A stretch of 45,904 nt of DNA. Source: Phycisphaeraceae bacterium (lineage in GTDB: Bacteria > Planctomycetota > Phycisphaerae > Phycisphaerales > Phycisphaeraceae). The stretch's first letter is position 1. Each line of letters opens with the position of its first letter. Below, in pieces: positions 33,203 to 43,822 of the stretch. A program made the position numbers and the translations under genes. Where the stretch lies: contig JANQFR010000006.1 of assembly GCA_028277745.1 (NCBI GenBank), forward strand, positions 1 to 45,904. Direction: 5' to 3'. The notes under the pieces are model-generated. The model worked only from the letters and a program-made list of their open reading frames with translations, searched no databases and was not told the DNA's origin.

Positions 33203-33889
33203 TTACACCCCTCTGGCCGCCGGGTCCCAGATCAGCTTGTGCAGTTGCGTCTGAACCCTCACCGGCAGCCGGTCGGCGATCACCCACTCGGCCAGGTCAC
33301 GGAGGGGGAGCCCCGGCGACCCCGCGATTTCCAGCCCGGGCTTCATCTCCGCCGTCGCGCTGAACAGCACCGCCTTCACCCGCGCGTCAAGCCGATGCGT
33401 CACGATCAGGTTCCGAGCCCATTCGTAATCCGCCCGGCCGCAAAGGACAAACTTCACCTCATCGTTGGCGTTGAGGTGCTCCAAGTTCGACCACAGATTA
33501 CGGTCCGCTTCGTTGCTGCCGGGGGTTTTGATATCCATGATGCGGATCACCCGCGGATCGCACACGCTGATATCGCACGCCCCGCTGGTCTCGAGCAACA
33601 CCGTTTTATGGGCGTCGCACAGCCGCTGCATGAGTTCGTGGACGCCTTTCTGCAACAACGGCTCACCGCCGGTGACTTCCACCAGGCCGCACCCGCCGGA
33701 GATGTGGTCCACTTCGTGAAGAATATCTTCGAGGCTCCGCGATCCGCCCTCATGAAACGCGTATTCGGTGTCGCAATACGCACACCGCAGGTGGCACCCT
33801 CTCAGCCGCACGAACACGCAGGGCAACCCCGCCCAGGTGCTCTCGCCCTGGATGGAATAAAAAATCTCATTGATTTTCAGCTTCGTCAT
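33203..33889 (-). CDS. queE: 7-carboxy-7-deazaguanine synthase QueE
   Basis: This 228-residue radical-SAM protein opens with NEIFYSIQGEST and has the cluster motif GCHLRCAYCDT (C-x3-C-x2-C), then EVTGGEPLLQ, LLETSGACD and KTPGSNE. It rearranges carboxytetrahydropterin, the QueD product, into the deazaguanine core. It overlaps folK by 4 bases, placing pterin and deazapurine genes in one transcript that runs folK-queE-queD. Confidence 0.94.
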   Translation of the reverse strand: MTKLKINEIFYSIQGESTWAGLPCVFVRLRGCHLRCAYCDTEYAFHEGGSRSLEDILHEVDHISGGCGLVEVTGGEPLLQKGVHELMQRLCDAHKTVLLETSGACDISVCDPRVIRIMDIKTPGSNEADRNLWSNLEHLNANDEVKFVLCGRADYEWARNLIVTHRLDARVKAVLFSATAEMKPGLEIAGSPGLPLRDLAEWVIADRLPVRVQTQLHKLIWDPAARGV

Positions 33890-34350
33890 GGCGCTTCGTG
33901 CAGCAACTCGGCGATGGTCTTGCCCAGCCGCGGGTGTCTGACGTCCGCCGCGATCTCGGCCAGCGGCTCAAGCACGAACCGACGTTCGTGCATCCGCGGG
34001 TGCGGGAGGGTCAAACCTTCATTGTCGTCGATCACCGCGTCGTCGTACAGCAGCAGGTCCAGATCGAGCGTGCGGGCCTCCCACCGCACCCTTCGGCGGC
34101 GCCCCTGCTCGGCCTCGATGCGGTGAAACTCAACTAGCAGGTCGCGTGGCCCAAGCGCCGTCTCCAACATCGCGGCGGCATTTAGATACGCCGATTGTCC
34201 GGCCGGTCCGCCGACGGGAGCGGTCTCGATCACCTGGCTGACCGCGACCAGTTCCGTCCCCGGCAGCCGACGCAGGGCCGCCACCGCGGCGTCGAGCGTC
34301 GCCGCACGATCCCCCAGATTGCTGCCCAGAGCGATGTAAGCGAAGGCCAT
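33886..34350 (-). CDS. folK: 6-hydroxymethyl-7,8-dihydropterin pyrophosphokinase
   Basis: The 154-residue protein is a typical HPPK: IALGSNLGDR at the start, VIETAPVGGP, then RVRWEARTLDLDLLLYDD and LPHPRMHERRFVLEPL. It pyrophosphorylates hydroxymethyl-dihydropterin for folate synthesis. It leads the folK-queE-queD set and is divergent from hscB with a 36-base gap. Confidence 0.95.
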   Translation of the reverse strand: MAFAYIALGSNLGDRAATLDAAVAALRRLPGTELVAVSQVIETAPVGGPAGQSAYLNAAAMLETALGPRDLLVEFHRIEAEQGRRRRVRWEARTLDLDLLLYDDAVIDDNEGLTLPHPRMHERRFVLEPLAEIAADVRHPRLGKTIAELLHEAP

Positions 34351-34386
34351 TCAACGATTGTACGCCGATCCGCCTAAACTAACGCC

Positions 34387-34875
34387 ATGACTGACGACCC
34401 ATTCGAGACGCTGGGCGTCGAGCCGCGTTTTGATCTCGACGAAACCGACCTGCATCAACGATTCATCCGCGCCACGGCAGCCGCCCACCCCGACCGCTAT
34501 CTCGATCCCTTGGAGCAAGCCGACGCCGCCGATCGGGCGTCGCAGATCAACCACGCCTATCGGGTGCTCAGCGACCCGGAGAGCCGGGCCAACGCCCTGC
34601 TCGCGACCCTCGGCGGGCCGGCCAAGGAAGACGATCCGTCGCTGCCCCCTGACCTGCTGATGGACATGATGGAGGTGCGGGAGGAGATGGAGGCCGCGAT
34701 CGAAGCCAACGATTCGGCCGACCTCGAGCGTCTACGCAAGTGGGCCGAGGGACGACGCGCCGAACACCTCGACCGGATCGCCGCCCACTTTGGCGCCAAC
34801 GATTTAGCTCAGGTCCGGCTCGAGCTTAACGCGATGCGGTACATCGAACGGATGCTCGAACAGATGCCGGCATGA
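34387..34875 (+). CDS. hscB: J-domain co-chaperone HscB-like
   Basis: The 162-residue protein has a J-domain with the HPD motif (AAHPDRYLDPLEQADAADRA region), NHAYRVLSDPESRANALL, and a C-terminal three-helix domain with LMDMMEVREEMEAA and AMRYIERMLEQM. This is the layout of HscB, which delivers the iron-sulfur scaffold IscU to the HscA chaperone. No isc genes are adjacent, so the assignment rests on the domain pair. Confidence 0.87.
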   Translation: MTDDPFETLGVEPRFDLDETDLHQRFIRATAAAHPDRYLDPLEQADAADRASQINHAYRVLSDPESRANALLATLGGPAKEDDPSLPPDLLMDMMEVREEMEAAIEANDSADLERLRKWAEGRRAEHLDRIAAHFGANDLAQVRLELNAMRYIERMLEQMPA

Positions 34876-34879
34876 TCTT

Positions 34880-34893
34880 GGTGGAGCTCCACC
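34880..34893. repeat. 14-base perfect palindrome between convergent genes
   Basis: GGTGGAGCTCCACC is perfectly self-complementary and sits 5 bases after the hscB stop, before the convergent MFS gene. There is no T-run. It may be a weak bidirectional transcript end or a protein site. Confidence 0.4.
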
Positions 34894-34935
34894 GCAGATC
34901 GGGCAAGCCCCACCAGGCATATCTTTCAGCACCAG

Positions 34936-36507
34936 TCATTCACTGGGAGCGACTGCTGAATCGTCGACCAGCATCTCGGCGCGATAGCCCCCGATGTTTC
35001 TAAAGTAAACCAACAGCCCGACATAACAACCAAACATGACCAGCGGCAAGACGGCTACTTGAAGCAACGCCGTTTGTTTCGCTTCTTCCTCAACCTCGGT
35101 GACCTGACGGCGGAGGTCTTCAGGTAGTTCTTTCACTTTCGCCTGGTCAATGGGATCATAAACGCCAAGTACGCTGCGTTTAGGCTCACCAACAACCTGT
35201 GTGTATAGCGCGGGCTGCTCAGCATCGAGAACGTGCGACGTATGACGATCTTGAATCGCGCCCAGAAGCGGGGCGCCAAGGATACCCACCCCCAGCATTC
35301 CCACACCCGCGATAGCGTTGAGCGTCAACGCCCCGCCGCGCGGAAAGCGTTCCGCAACCAGACCGAGCGTCGTAGGCCAGAAGAATGTCTGGCCAATGCC
35401 GTACACCGTGGCCGCCGCGATAATGACCAGACCGTGAGCCGCGGACAGGAAAACCAAGCCTGCGGCAGCGAACAACGAACTGATCGCCAGCATACCCAGC
35501 GGATTCAGCAATTTGACGATCGGCCCACAGAACAGCCGCAGCACCACCATAATCGTCGCGGTGTAGATCAACACCCACCCGCCGTCAATGCCAAAGGTTT
35601 TGTTCATCACGGGAGACATCAGCGATTTGATCCATGCGTCGGTTCCCAGCTCCGTTGTCGCCAACAGAATCATGATCAGCATCAGAAACACAAACAGCGG
35701 ACGGCCAAGCGATCGCGAATAAAACAGGAACACGCCGCACGTGACGATGATGGCGCCGCAGACAAGCCAGTAAGGCCATGCGAACACGCGGCCCAGTTCA
35801 GCAAAAACAAGGCCGCCGGCTATCAAGGCGCCAAGCGCTCCCATCTCCGCGAGCATGTCGCGATACGGCACTCCAACCGCAACACGCTCGTTGATCGGGA
35901 ATCTGCAACGCAGCATCATCGCGCCGTAGACCAGCGTTGGGACAAGCAGCAACCCGACTTTCCACTGCCAGCCGATAGGCTCCTCACTCATGACGCCGAC
36001 CACTCCGCCGGGGTTCATGGACAGCGTGAGCAACCCGCCGATGACAAGCCCCCCCGGCCAACCCGCATGGAGGATGTTGAGCCACTTTGTTTTGGCTTTG
36101 GGGAACAGCGTGGCCACGACGGGATTGATCACGGCCTCGACCGTGCCAGCCCCTAGCGCCGCAATGAAGTTGCCCCAGTACAAGGTCTGGTAACCCGTCG
36201 CGCCGATCGTCACAAACACCGATACGACATGACACACGAAAGCAAACGCCAGGGCCTTGCCGTAGCCGACCTTGTCGATCACCAGACTGAACAGCACGAT
36301 GCTGATCGCAAAAGGCCAGATCCCCGCGCCCAGCACCTCCCCTTTCTGAGTCTGGCTCAGGTCAAACGCCGTCCCCCATTCATCTATCAGCATCAGGCGG
36401 ATGATGAACGCGAACGACGTGGCGATCAATGCGATGAAGCAGGTTGCAAACAACCAACGTTGCCCCACTGGATGGGCAGCGGCGGGTGAAGCGGCGGCAT
36501 TCGTCAT
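34936..36507 (-). CDS. major facilitator superfamily transporter, probably for a sugar
   Basis: The start ending at 36507 (MTNAAASPAA) follows GGAACTCATCA. The 523-residue protein has about twelve hydrophobic helices. Its helix 4-5 region, AALGAGTVEAVINPVVATLF...WLNILHAGWPGGLVIGGLL in pieces, matches a FucP-related MFS branch common in planctomycetes and Bacteroidetes. A soluble insert of about 75 residues precedes the last helix. The substrate is not predictable. It has no operon partner and converges with hscB. Confidence 0.82.
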   Translation of the reverse strand: MTNAAASPAAAHPVGQRWLFATCFIALIATSFAFIIRLMLIDEWGTAFDLSQTQKGEVLGAGIWPFAISIVLFSLVIDKVGYGKALAFAFVCHVVSVFVTIGATGYQTLYWGNFIAALGAGTVEAVINPVVATLFPKAKTKWLNILHAGWPGGLVIGGLLTLSMNPGGVVGVMSEEPIGWQWKVGLLLVPTLVYGAMMLRCRFPINERVAVGVPYRDMLAEMGALGALIAGGLVFAELGRVFAWPYWLVCGAIIVTCGVFLFYSRSLGRPLFVFLMLIMILLATTELGTDAWIKSLMSPVMNKTFGIDGGWVLIYTATIMVVLRLFCGPIVKLLNPLGMLAISSLFAAAGLVFLSAAHGLVIIAAATVYGIGQTFFWPTTLGLVAERFPRGGALTLNAIAGVGMLGVGILGAPLLGAIQDRHTSHVLDAEQPALYTQVVGEPKRSVLGVYDPIDQAKVKELPEDLRRQVTEVEEEAKQTALLQVAVLPLVMFGCYVGLLVYFRNIGGYRAEMLVDDSAVAPSE

Positions 36508-36874
36508 TGATGAGTTCCGTGTTGAGGATAGTTTTTTTGAAATGCTAAAATACAGTCTCAATTTAGATCGGTTCACGAGGCTGTCAAACCCCACCGGTAA
36601 TGATGTCAGCAGGGATGCACTGGTCAAGCAGTCGTTCGTATGGGGCAGTCCCACTTGTCGGACCGCGTCAACTAAGCCGCTGGCTTCCGTACGTATATGA
36701 ACTTGGCAACCCGGGCCAATGGCTTAGCTCCTAAAAACCCAGAAAAACCGCCATCCCGACTCGTCCCGGCCGCTGGAGACGCCCAGCGAGTTGTTTCCTC
36801 ACAAACTAACGCCATAATGCTCTGCTCGACACGACCCCCGCGGAACCCCCGCCTCGACTCAACCGGAGTGCGAC
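36508..36874. other. 367-base divergent intergenic region
   Basis: No gene is supported here. The left part is AT-rich (36520-36570) and probably holds the MFS promoter. The right part holds the putative icd promoter described separately. Short frames inside have no family resemblance. Confidence 0.6.
36791..36818 (+). promoter_or_regulatory. putative sigma-70 promoter of icd
   Basis: TTGTTT (36791-36796) and CATAAT (36813-36818) are separated by 16 bases. Transcription would start near 36825, giving a leader of about 50 bases with GGAG before the icd ATG. Confidence 0.5.
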
Positions 36875-38128
<1,254 letters not shown>

Positions 38129-38148
38129 ACAATTTGAAGTAAATTCCC

Positions 38149-39279
38149 ATGCCGATCTATGAAGTCACACAAACTGAGCTGTGTCCTATTCCAACGACGC
38201 GCTTTGCCGAAGCTGGGCTAACAGAAAGGAGAGACCTCCAACGGTTATTACGCAGCCAGATCGAGGTGATTTCGCCAGGAACACTGGTGATCGATGAAGA
38301 ATTCGGCGAATGGGAAGACTCCCGTCGGCGAATCGATCTTCTAGGAGTGGATAAACAGGCCAACCTAGTAGTCGTGGAGTTGAAACGCACGGAAGATGGC
38401 GGCCATATGGAGCTACAAGCCATCCGTTATGCGGCGATGGTTTCAACCATGACGTTCAATGACGCTGTGGAAACCTATGCCTCATATCTCACCGCACGGG
38501 GCGAGAATATTGATGCCCAACAAGCATTACTGAATCACCTAGAATGGGAAGAACCCGAAGAAGATCGTTTTGCCCAGGATGTCCGTATCGTTTTGGCCTC
38601 TGCGGATTTCTCTCGAGAGATCACTTCGGCCGTTCTTTGGCTAAACGAAAGATCACTAGATATCAAATGTGTACGATTACAGCTATACCGCGATGGCGAA
38701 CGGACCTTGCTCGATATTCAGCCGGTAATCCCATTGCCTGAAGCCGAGGAGTATCAAGTCCGAACCAAGGTCAAAGCACAGCGTGAGAAGGAAGGCAAAG
38801 CGACTAACTCCTTACGCCACGAACGCCGATACCGGTTCTGGGCAGACTTAATTTCTCAGTGCCAAGGCAAGACGAGTCTCCACGCCAACCTTAAACCTGG
38901 GATTTACAATTGGATTGGCACGGCCTCAGGAGTTCGAGGCCTTGGATTGCATTACAGCGTGAGACAGCATGATTCAGCTATTGAGTTGTACATCGATCGC
39001 GGCAAAGATGCCTCACACGAGAACCTAATTATTTTCAAATTCCTATCCAGTAAACGTACGCCAATCGAGACAGAATTCGGATATCCTTTGGAGTGGGAAG
39101 AATTGAGTGAAAAACGGGCATGTAGAGTCCGGTCCAGACTGCAAGAAGGCGGATGGCAGGATGAACCTACGACTTGGCAGGCTCTTCATGCAACTATGAT
39201 TGAACGCATGATCCGTTTCGAATCTGTGCTTCGCCCCTATCTGGACCAAATCCAATCAATGGATTTTGCGAACCCTTGA
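38149..39279 (+). CDS. PD-(D/E)XK nuclease-like protein with DUF4268-type C-terminus
   Basis: The 376-residue protein has a nuclease-like core near residues 55-100: SRRRIDLLGVD, then NLVVVELKRTEDG and a following helix QAIRYAAMVS, the Asp...Glu-x-Lys arrangement of DUF91/NucS-like enzymes. The C-terminal part (about 225-376) with RYRFWADLIS and WIGTASGVRGLGLHY resembles DUF4268. Such genes occur in defence and mobile contexts, but the role is not established. The sequence is visibly richer in A and T than icd just upstream, pointing to recent transfer. It stands alone. Confidence 0.75.
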   Translation: MPIYEVTQTELCPIPTTRFAEAGLTERRDLQRLLRSQIEVISPGTLVIDEEFGEWEDSRRRIDLLGVDKQANLVVVELKRTEDGGHMELQAIRYAAMVSTMTFNDAVETYASYLTARGENIDAQQALLNHLEWEEPEEDRFAQDVRIVLASADFSREITSAVLWLNERSLDIKCVRLQLYRDGERTLLDIQPVIPLPEAEEYQVRTKVKAQREKEGKATNSLRHERRYRFWADLISQCQGKTSLHANLKPGIYNWIGTASGVRGLGLHYSVRQHDSAIELYIDRGKDASHENLIIFKFLSSKRTPIETEFGYPLEWEELSEKRACRVRSRLQEGGWQDEPTTWQALHATMIERMIRFESVLRPYLDQIQSMDFANP

Positions 39280-39284
39280 AAACA

Positions 39285-39310
39285 TTGATCGCGAATTCGA
39301 TTGCGATCAA
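39285..39310. terminator. hairpin after the nuclease-like gene
   Basis: TTGATCGC and GCGATCAA form a perfect 8-pair stem around a 10-base loop, 5 bases after the stop. No T-run follows, so termination is only possible. Confidence 0.35.
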
Positions 39311-39443
39311 AGAAGGCTTACGAACGTTTTGAAGCGGAACCAGATAACAGCGGCGTCATTGGTTGTACAAGAGCTAGTTGAGTCAAAGTACGCCTTTTTA
39401 AGATAGGCTTGGGTTATAGCGATGCATACAGCACTGATTGTGC

Positions 39444-41165
39444 TCACGCCCGCGCGATCCACACCACGCTCGCGATCAGCGCCGCGACGATGATCCAGCA
39501 CACCACGAAGCCGCCGACCGACATCGCGTTGGGCCGCAGCAGCTGAATCCCCGGGATCGGCAGCAGCCGCCGGACCGGGCGTGGCTCAACACCCTCGGGC
39601 AGTGTGCATCGCTGTTCGGGCTCAGGCTCGCCCGGGGCGACGGGGGTCGCGATCAGGGTGTAGTAGTTGTCCAGCTTCTCCTTGTCGGGCTTGGGCGTGA
39701 GCCAGCTGACCACAACCCCAAGCACGAGGCCGGTCGTCAGGTACATGATCATCTGCCAGGGCAGGTAGATCGTCGGCTCGCCGCCCTTCATAAGGATCAG
39801 CCGCAGGTCCTCAGCGAACGGGAGCGACCCGATCCAACCGATAAACCAGGCCTGCCCGGTCATCCAGAGCACCACGAACGCTCCGAGCGTTGCCGCCCAC
39901 GCGCCGGCGGCTGTGGCGCCGCGCCAGACGACGCCCATCCAGAACGCGATGCCCATCATCGCTGAAATCTTCCAGAACAGCTCCAGCGCATCGAGGACCG
40001 AGTCGAACTGGAACGCCAGGAACACCCCCACGCCGACCACTCCTAACGCCGCGATACGGCCGACCTTGAGGTAGTGCCGTTTGTTCCGGCCGGGCGCAGC
40101 GACGCGGTAAATGTTCTCGGTAAACAACGCGCTGGACGAGATCATGAACGAGTCGCAGGAGCTCATAATCGAGGCGAGCAGCGCCGCCACGAACACGCCC
40201 AGCAGACCGGGCAGGATCGCGGGCAGGAAGTCGCGGGCCACGGCGCCGTAGATGTGGTCGGGGCTGATCTGCTGGCCGGCGAAATAGGCTACCGCCGCCA
40301 GGCCGGTCAACGTCCAGGCGACCGTGCAGACCCGTTTGACGAAGTTACCCGCAACCCAGCCGAACCGGCCGTCGAACTCGGTCCGACCGGCGGCGCAATT
40401 CCCCAGCGTGTGCGGCTGCGTCACGATGCCCACCAGCGCGTTGACCGCAATCACCAGGATGTAGAACACCCCGATCTCCGCCGGCGCCACCAGTGAAAAC
40501 ATGCTCTCGTCGTTGATCGTCTCGCGGAGCTTGTTCAAGCCGCCGACCGCGTCGAGCAACACTGGCAGCAGCATGAACGAGAACACCACGGTGAGCACGC
40601 TCTGGACGAAGTCGGTCACGATCGCCGCCCCGAGCCCGCCCGCGACGCCGTAGGCCACAAACAGCACGGTGATGATCGCGATCACCCAGGCCTCGTAATG
40701 GATCGCGTCCTCACCGGCGCCCGCCAGAGTCGCGGCGATCACCGCACCCGAGCCCTTGAGCATGGTGCCGATCTTGACCGAAAGGTCGAACATCCCCACG
40801 CAAGCGAACAGCATCGCCACCGACCGGCCAAACCGCGCCTCGAAGATATCTGCCGTGGTCACCGCCCGGAAACGACGCATCATCGGGGCGATCAGCCAGT
40901 AGAACGGCGTGCAGAACAGCCAGAGCCACTGATACCAGATGCCCGACAGCCCGACGCTATAGGTCTTGGCCGCGACAGACACGGCCTGATCGGAGTGCGT
41001 GCCCGTACCGAACGCGTGCGTCAGCATGAGCAGTTTGCCGAACCGCCGGGGCATGAAAAAGTCCTGGTCGCCATGGACCTTACGCGCCGTCCACACGCCC
41101 AGCAGCGTAATCCCAAGCAAATAAGCAATCAGCACGACAATGTCTGTGATCCCGAATCCGAACAT
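39444..41165 (-). CDS. sodium:solute symporter family transporter
   Basis: The 573-residue protein begins MFGFGITDIVVLIAYLLGITLLGVW with no signal cleavage and has about 13 hydrophobic helices. GLSGIWYQWLWLFCTPFYW, GGLGAAIVTDFVQSVLTVV and LLASIMSSCDSFMISSSALF match the SSS family core, including the sodium-binding Ser stretch. A polar segment of about 60 residues precedes the last helix. Members import sugars, amino acids or vitamins with sodium. The neighbours to the right suggest a carbohydrate. Confidence 0.88.
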   Translation of the reverse strand: MFGFGITDIVVLIAYLLGITLLGVWTARKVHGDQDFFMPRRFGKLLMLTHAFGTGTHSDQAVSVAAKTYSVGLSGIWYQWLWLFCTPFYWLIAPMMRRFRAVTTADIFEARFGRSVAMLFACVGMFDLSVKIGTMLKGSGAVIAATLAGAGEDAIHYEAWVIAIITVLFVAYGVAGGLGAAIVTDFVQSVLTVVFSFMLLPVLLDAVGGLNKLRETINDESMFSLVAPAEIGVFYILVIAVNALVGIVTQPHTLGNCAAGRTEFDGRFGWVAGNFVKRVCTVAWTLTGLAAVAYFAGQQISPDHIYGAVARDFLPAILPGLLGVFVAALLASIMSSCDSFMISSSALFTENIYRVAAPGRNKRHYLKVGRIAALGVVGVGVFLAFQFDSVLDALELFWKISAMMGIAFWMGVVWRGATAAGAWAATLGAFVVLWMTGQAWFIGWIGSLPFAEDLRLILMKGGEPTIYLPWQMIMYLTTGLVLGVVVSWLTPKPDKEKLDNYYTLIATPVAPGEPEPEQRCTLPEGVEPRPVRRLLPIPGIQLLRPNAMSVGGFVVCWIIVAALIASVVWIARA

Positions 41166-41375
41166 GGATGAACCCCCAAACGTGTGAGCCCGTTGCCGAG
41201 ATGATCTGTTCGGCAGACACTTCGAATATAGCGGATGGCCACGAAAATTGCCGGATCAATCCAGCCGGGAATAGCTTCAAGCGGTTTATAGACGACCCGC
41301 CCCTACCCATGTACAGTGCGTTCAGTAAAGCGGATTCAGGCACGCGGGCGACGAGGTACTCTCAGCGGCTTAGCT

Positions 41376-42050
41376 ATGTTTCGATTCGGCTGCTTATTAG
41401 CGATGGTGATCGTGATCGCGATCCCGGTCGTCGCGGCGCAGTTCCTGCCTTGGTGGGGGACACTGCTGGTAATCGTGGGCGAGGCGGGGCTGCTGATCTT
41501 CGGAACGCCGAGGCTGATCAGGTTCGGGGCCAAGCGGCTGGCTAAACGGCTGTTCGAAGCCAAGTCGATCGTGCTGCGAGGCGCCGAGGTGCTGGTCCAC
41601 GACGTGCAGGAAGTGCCCAAACCCGAATCAGACCCGATGTACGAGAACCACGAACCGGATGGCGAAGACGACGACCCGGATTGGCAGGCGTACGAAGCCG
41701 AGCGGGAAGCACAGGCCGCACGCTACGTGATGGTGGATTGCACCATCACGCCGCGAAACGCCACCGGCGTCATCCAGCACTGGGACCCCTCGGACCTTCA
41801 ACTCTGCCCTTACGGCAAAAAGACTGGGTTCGACTGGAATCAAGCGGAAGACGATTCGACCGACGACGAAGACGAGGGCCACATCGTCGAGATGACCAGC
41901 GTCAGCGCGGACGGCGATGAGGCCGACGCCGATGACAAGTTCCAGGGGCCTCAGCGGCTACGGCTGGTGTTCGCATGCCCCGCGGACCTGATCGGACGGG
42001 CCAAACTGCGGTACTACTTTGTGTCCATCGGCGATCTACAACTGCCGTGA
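41376..42050 (+). CDS. membrane-anchored hypothetical protein with acidic linker
   Basis: The start at 41376 (MFRFGCLLAMVIV) gives 224 residues: two hydrophobic helices in the first 50, a basic stretch, an acidic low-complexity linker (GEDDDPDWQAYEAE) and a C-terminal beta-rich domain (MVDCTITPRNAT, LRLVFACPADLIGRAKLRYYF). I recognise no family. The gene is divergent from the symporter and precedes the PhyH gene convergently. Confidence 0.65.
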   Translation: MFRFGCLLAMVIVIAIPVVAAQFLPWWGTLLVIVGEAGLLIFGTPRLIRFGAKRLAKRLFEAKSIVLRGAEVLVHDVQEVPKPESDPMYENHEPDGEDDDPDWQAYEAEREAQAARYVMVDCTITPRNATGVIQHWDPSDLQLCPYGKKTGFDWNQAEDDSTDDEDEGHIVEMTSVSADGDEADADDKFQGPQRLRLVFACPADLIGRAKLRYYFVSIGDLQLP

Positions 42051-42105
42051 GCGCGGCCGACCGTTCCTCCTCTTGCCCCTCTAACCTGTCCGCCGCCGTC
42101 CGCGG

Positions 42106-42777
42106 TCAGACCCGCCGAACTGTTTTCCACACCACCGAGTCATCCTGCTCGCGCAGGTCACGATAGGTCGAAATCAGCGACCAACGGTCTTCGCCCGAAG
42201 CGTTCTCGTGAGAGCCGTGGACCAGCAGGTCGTGGAAGAACACCGCGTCGCCCGGGGTACATTCGAGCGAGATCGCCCGAGACTCGTCAAGGTCCTCGCG
42301 GCGGATCTGATCGCCAAAGCCGTGGCCGGTCTCGACGCTGGCCGCCGCCATCACCCGGGCGTGCGAGCCGGGGATGACGCGGAGGCAGCCGTTGTCGGCC
42401 CGCGCCTCGTCCAGCGCGATCCAGATCGACAGCTTGGGCGAACCCTTCCAGTAAAACCAGTCCTGATGCCAGGGCGAGCCGAAGCGCTTGCGGCCGTCTT
42501 TGAAGACCGCCTTGCAACTCAGAAAACCGACCTCCGGGCCAAGGATCGCATGAAGGATGGGGGTGATCCGTTCATCGGTCATCACCGGGTCCAGCGACGC
42601 CGGCATCTCGTTCTCCATCCAGACCCTCACGCCCGAGGGATCGTCCCACCCCTCGACGGCCAGGGCCCGCTTGGCGTCCGCCTTCCACCGCCGCACCTCA
42701 TCGGGCGTGAAGAGGCCCGGGACGCAGCAATAGCCCTTGGATTGGTAGCGGTCGGCGATCTCTGCGGGGTTTTCCAT
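42106..42777 (-). CDS. phytanoyl-CoA dioxygenase (PhyH) family enzyme
   Basis: The start ending at 42777 (MENPAEIADR) follows AAGGAAA. The 223-residue protein is an Fe(II)/2-oxoglutarate-dependent oxygenase: GSPWHQDWFYW carries the HxD facial-triad pair, GCLRVIPGSH the family loop, and FHDLLVHGSHENAS the distal His, followed by the Arg that binds 2-oxoglutarate. The substrate is unknown. It is divergent from an AraC regulator across a 136-base gap with an inverted repeat, so it is probably the regulated gene. Confidence 0.9.
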   Translation of the reverse strand: MENPAEIADRYQSKGYCCVPGLFTPDEVRRWKADAKRALAVEGWDDPSGVRVWMENEMPASLDPVMTDERITPILHAILGPEVGFLSCKAVFKDGRKRFGSPWHQDWFYWKGSPKLSIWIALDEARADNGCLRVIPGSHARVMAAASVETGHGFGDQIRREDLDESRAISLECTPGDAVFFHDLLVHGSHENASGEDRWSLISTYRDLREQDDSVVWKTVRRV

Positions 42778-42796
42778 CGGCGGGTTTCCTTGATTG

Positions 42797-42853
42797 ATTT
42801 CTCGACAGGACTGAAAACATCCCGTTTCGGACGATTCCGCTATTTCGAGAAAT
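42797..42853. promoter_or_regulatory. inverted repeat, candidate operator of the PhyH/AraC pair
   Basis: ATTTCTCGA (42797-42805) and TCGAGAAAT (42845-42853) are perfect inverted 9-mers with 39 bases between them and 48 between centres. They flank the middle of the gap between the PhyH and AraC starts, where both promoters should lie. Spaced half-sites of this kind are used by AraC-type regulators for looping. Confidence 0.45.
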
Positions 42854-42913
42854 TTAAGTTGTTTTAGCGATTTGTCGTTAGCTGATATAGAATTAAATGT
42901 CGCAGAAATCGTC

Positions 42914-43720
42914 ATGAAGGTTTCTTTGCCCCAACCCGTTGACGCCTCGCCCATCCGATCGATCCCGCTGGTCGATTGCTTTGAGCGGCCTCACGGGCTG
43001 ACGGCCGCGGCGTCGAGCCTGCCCGGCCACCTCATCCAGTTCACCATCCGCGGCGTCTGCGAACACGACGTCCAGGGCCGGCGACACACCCTTCGACGCG
43101 GCGAGATGATCTGGTTCCACAACGATGAAAGCGTCCATGTCTCCGTGCGACGCGGGCCCTGGCGGTTCTACACCCTCAACTTCACCGCGCCGTCTCTGCC
43201 CCCGCCGGGCGATGAAGCGCGGGTCTTCAAGGCGCCGGAACGGATCGAGAAAGACTTCGCCAGGCTGCACGATGCTTGGCGCGGGGAGCCGCCGGGCCTG
43301 GAGCGAACACTGCGTGTTCACGCCCTGACGAATGCGTTGTTGGCGCGGGTCTGCCGGGAGCGCCCGGTGATACAGACCGCCTTCAACGCCGCCTCCTCGG
43401 AAGCCGGGGTGTGGTGGGCCCTGGAGCATGAACTGCGGCGTGACCTCGCCCAGCCGATCTCGCTGTCAAAGATGACAGCGATGACCGGCAAGAGCGCCGC
43501 CACCCTCGCCCGGGCTTGCCGGGCCGCGACCGGCCTGCCGCCGATGCGGCGGATCAAGCAGGTCCGCCTCTCCCTGGCGCGTGGGTTGGTGCGTTTCGGG
43601 GATCAGCCGATCTCCCACATCGCCTATCGCGTGGGATATGACCGGGTCCACGAACTTTCCCGCGACTACCGCAAGGCTTTCCAGACGACCCCGACCGAGG
43701 ACCGCCGTCTGGCAAATTAA
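42914..43720 (+). CDS. AraC-family transcriptional regulator
   Basis: The start at 42914 (MKVSLPQPVD) gives 268 residues. A cupin-like sensing domain (LPGHLIQFTIRG, GRRHTLRRGEMIWFHN, RFYTLNFTAP) is followed by the AraC helix-turn-helix pair: LSKMTAMTGKSAATLARACR and ISHIAYRVGYDRVHELSRDYRKAF in the expected order. It most likely controls the divergent PhyH gene and perhaps the DUF2961 gene downstream. Confidence 0.9.
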   Translation: MKVSLPQPVDASPIRSIPLVDCFERPHGLTAAASSLPGHLIQFTIRGVCEHDVQGRRHTLRRGEMIWFHNDESVHVSVRRGPWRFYTLNFTAPSLPPPGDEARVFKAPERIEKDFARLHDAWRGEPPGLERTLRVHALTNALLARVCRERPVIQTAFNAASSEAGVWWALEHELRRDLAQPISLSKMTAMTGKSAATLARACRAATGLPPMRRIKQVRLSLARGLVRFGDQPISHIAYRVGYDRVHELSRDYRKAFQTTPTEDRRLAN

Positions 43721-43738
43721 GGTAAACTGTTGCCCATC

Positions 43739-43768
43739 GGGCGGGACCGTCTCTCTCCGCCCCGTTTT
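43739..43768 (+). terminator. possible weak terminator after AraC
   Basis: GGGCGG pairs with CCGCCC across 12 bases, with CGTTTT following. The stem is short and the T-run has only four bases. Confidence 0.35.
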
Positions 43769-43822
43769 GCTAACCAGACCGAAGACTTGCGCAACAGGCC
43801 GGCGGTCGGAAGGAGCTTGGCG

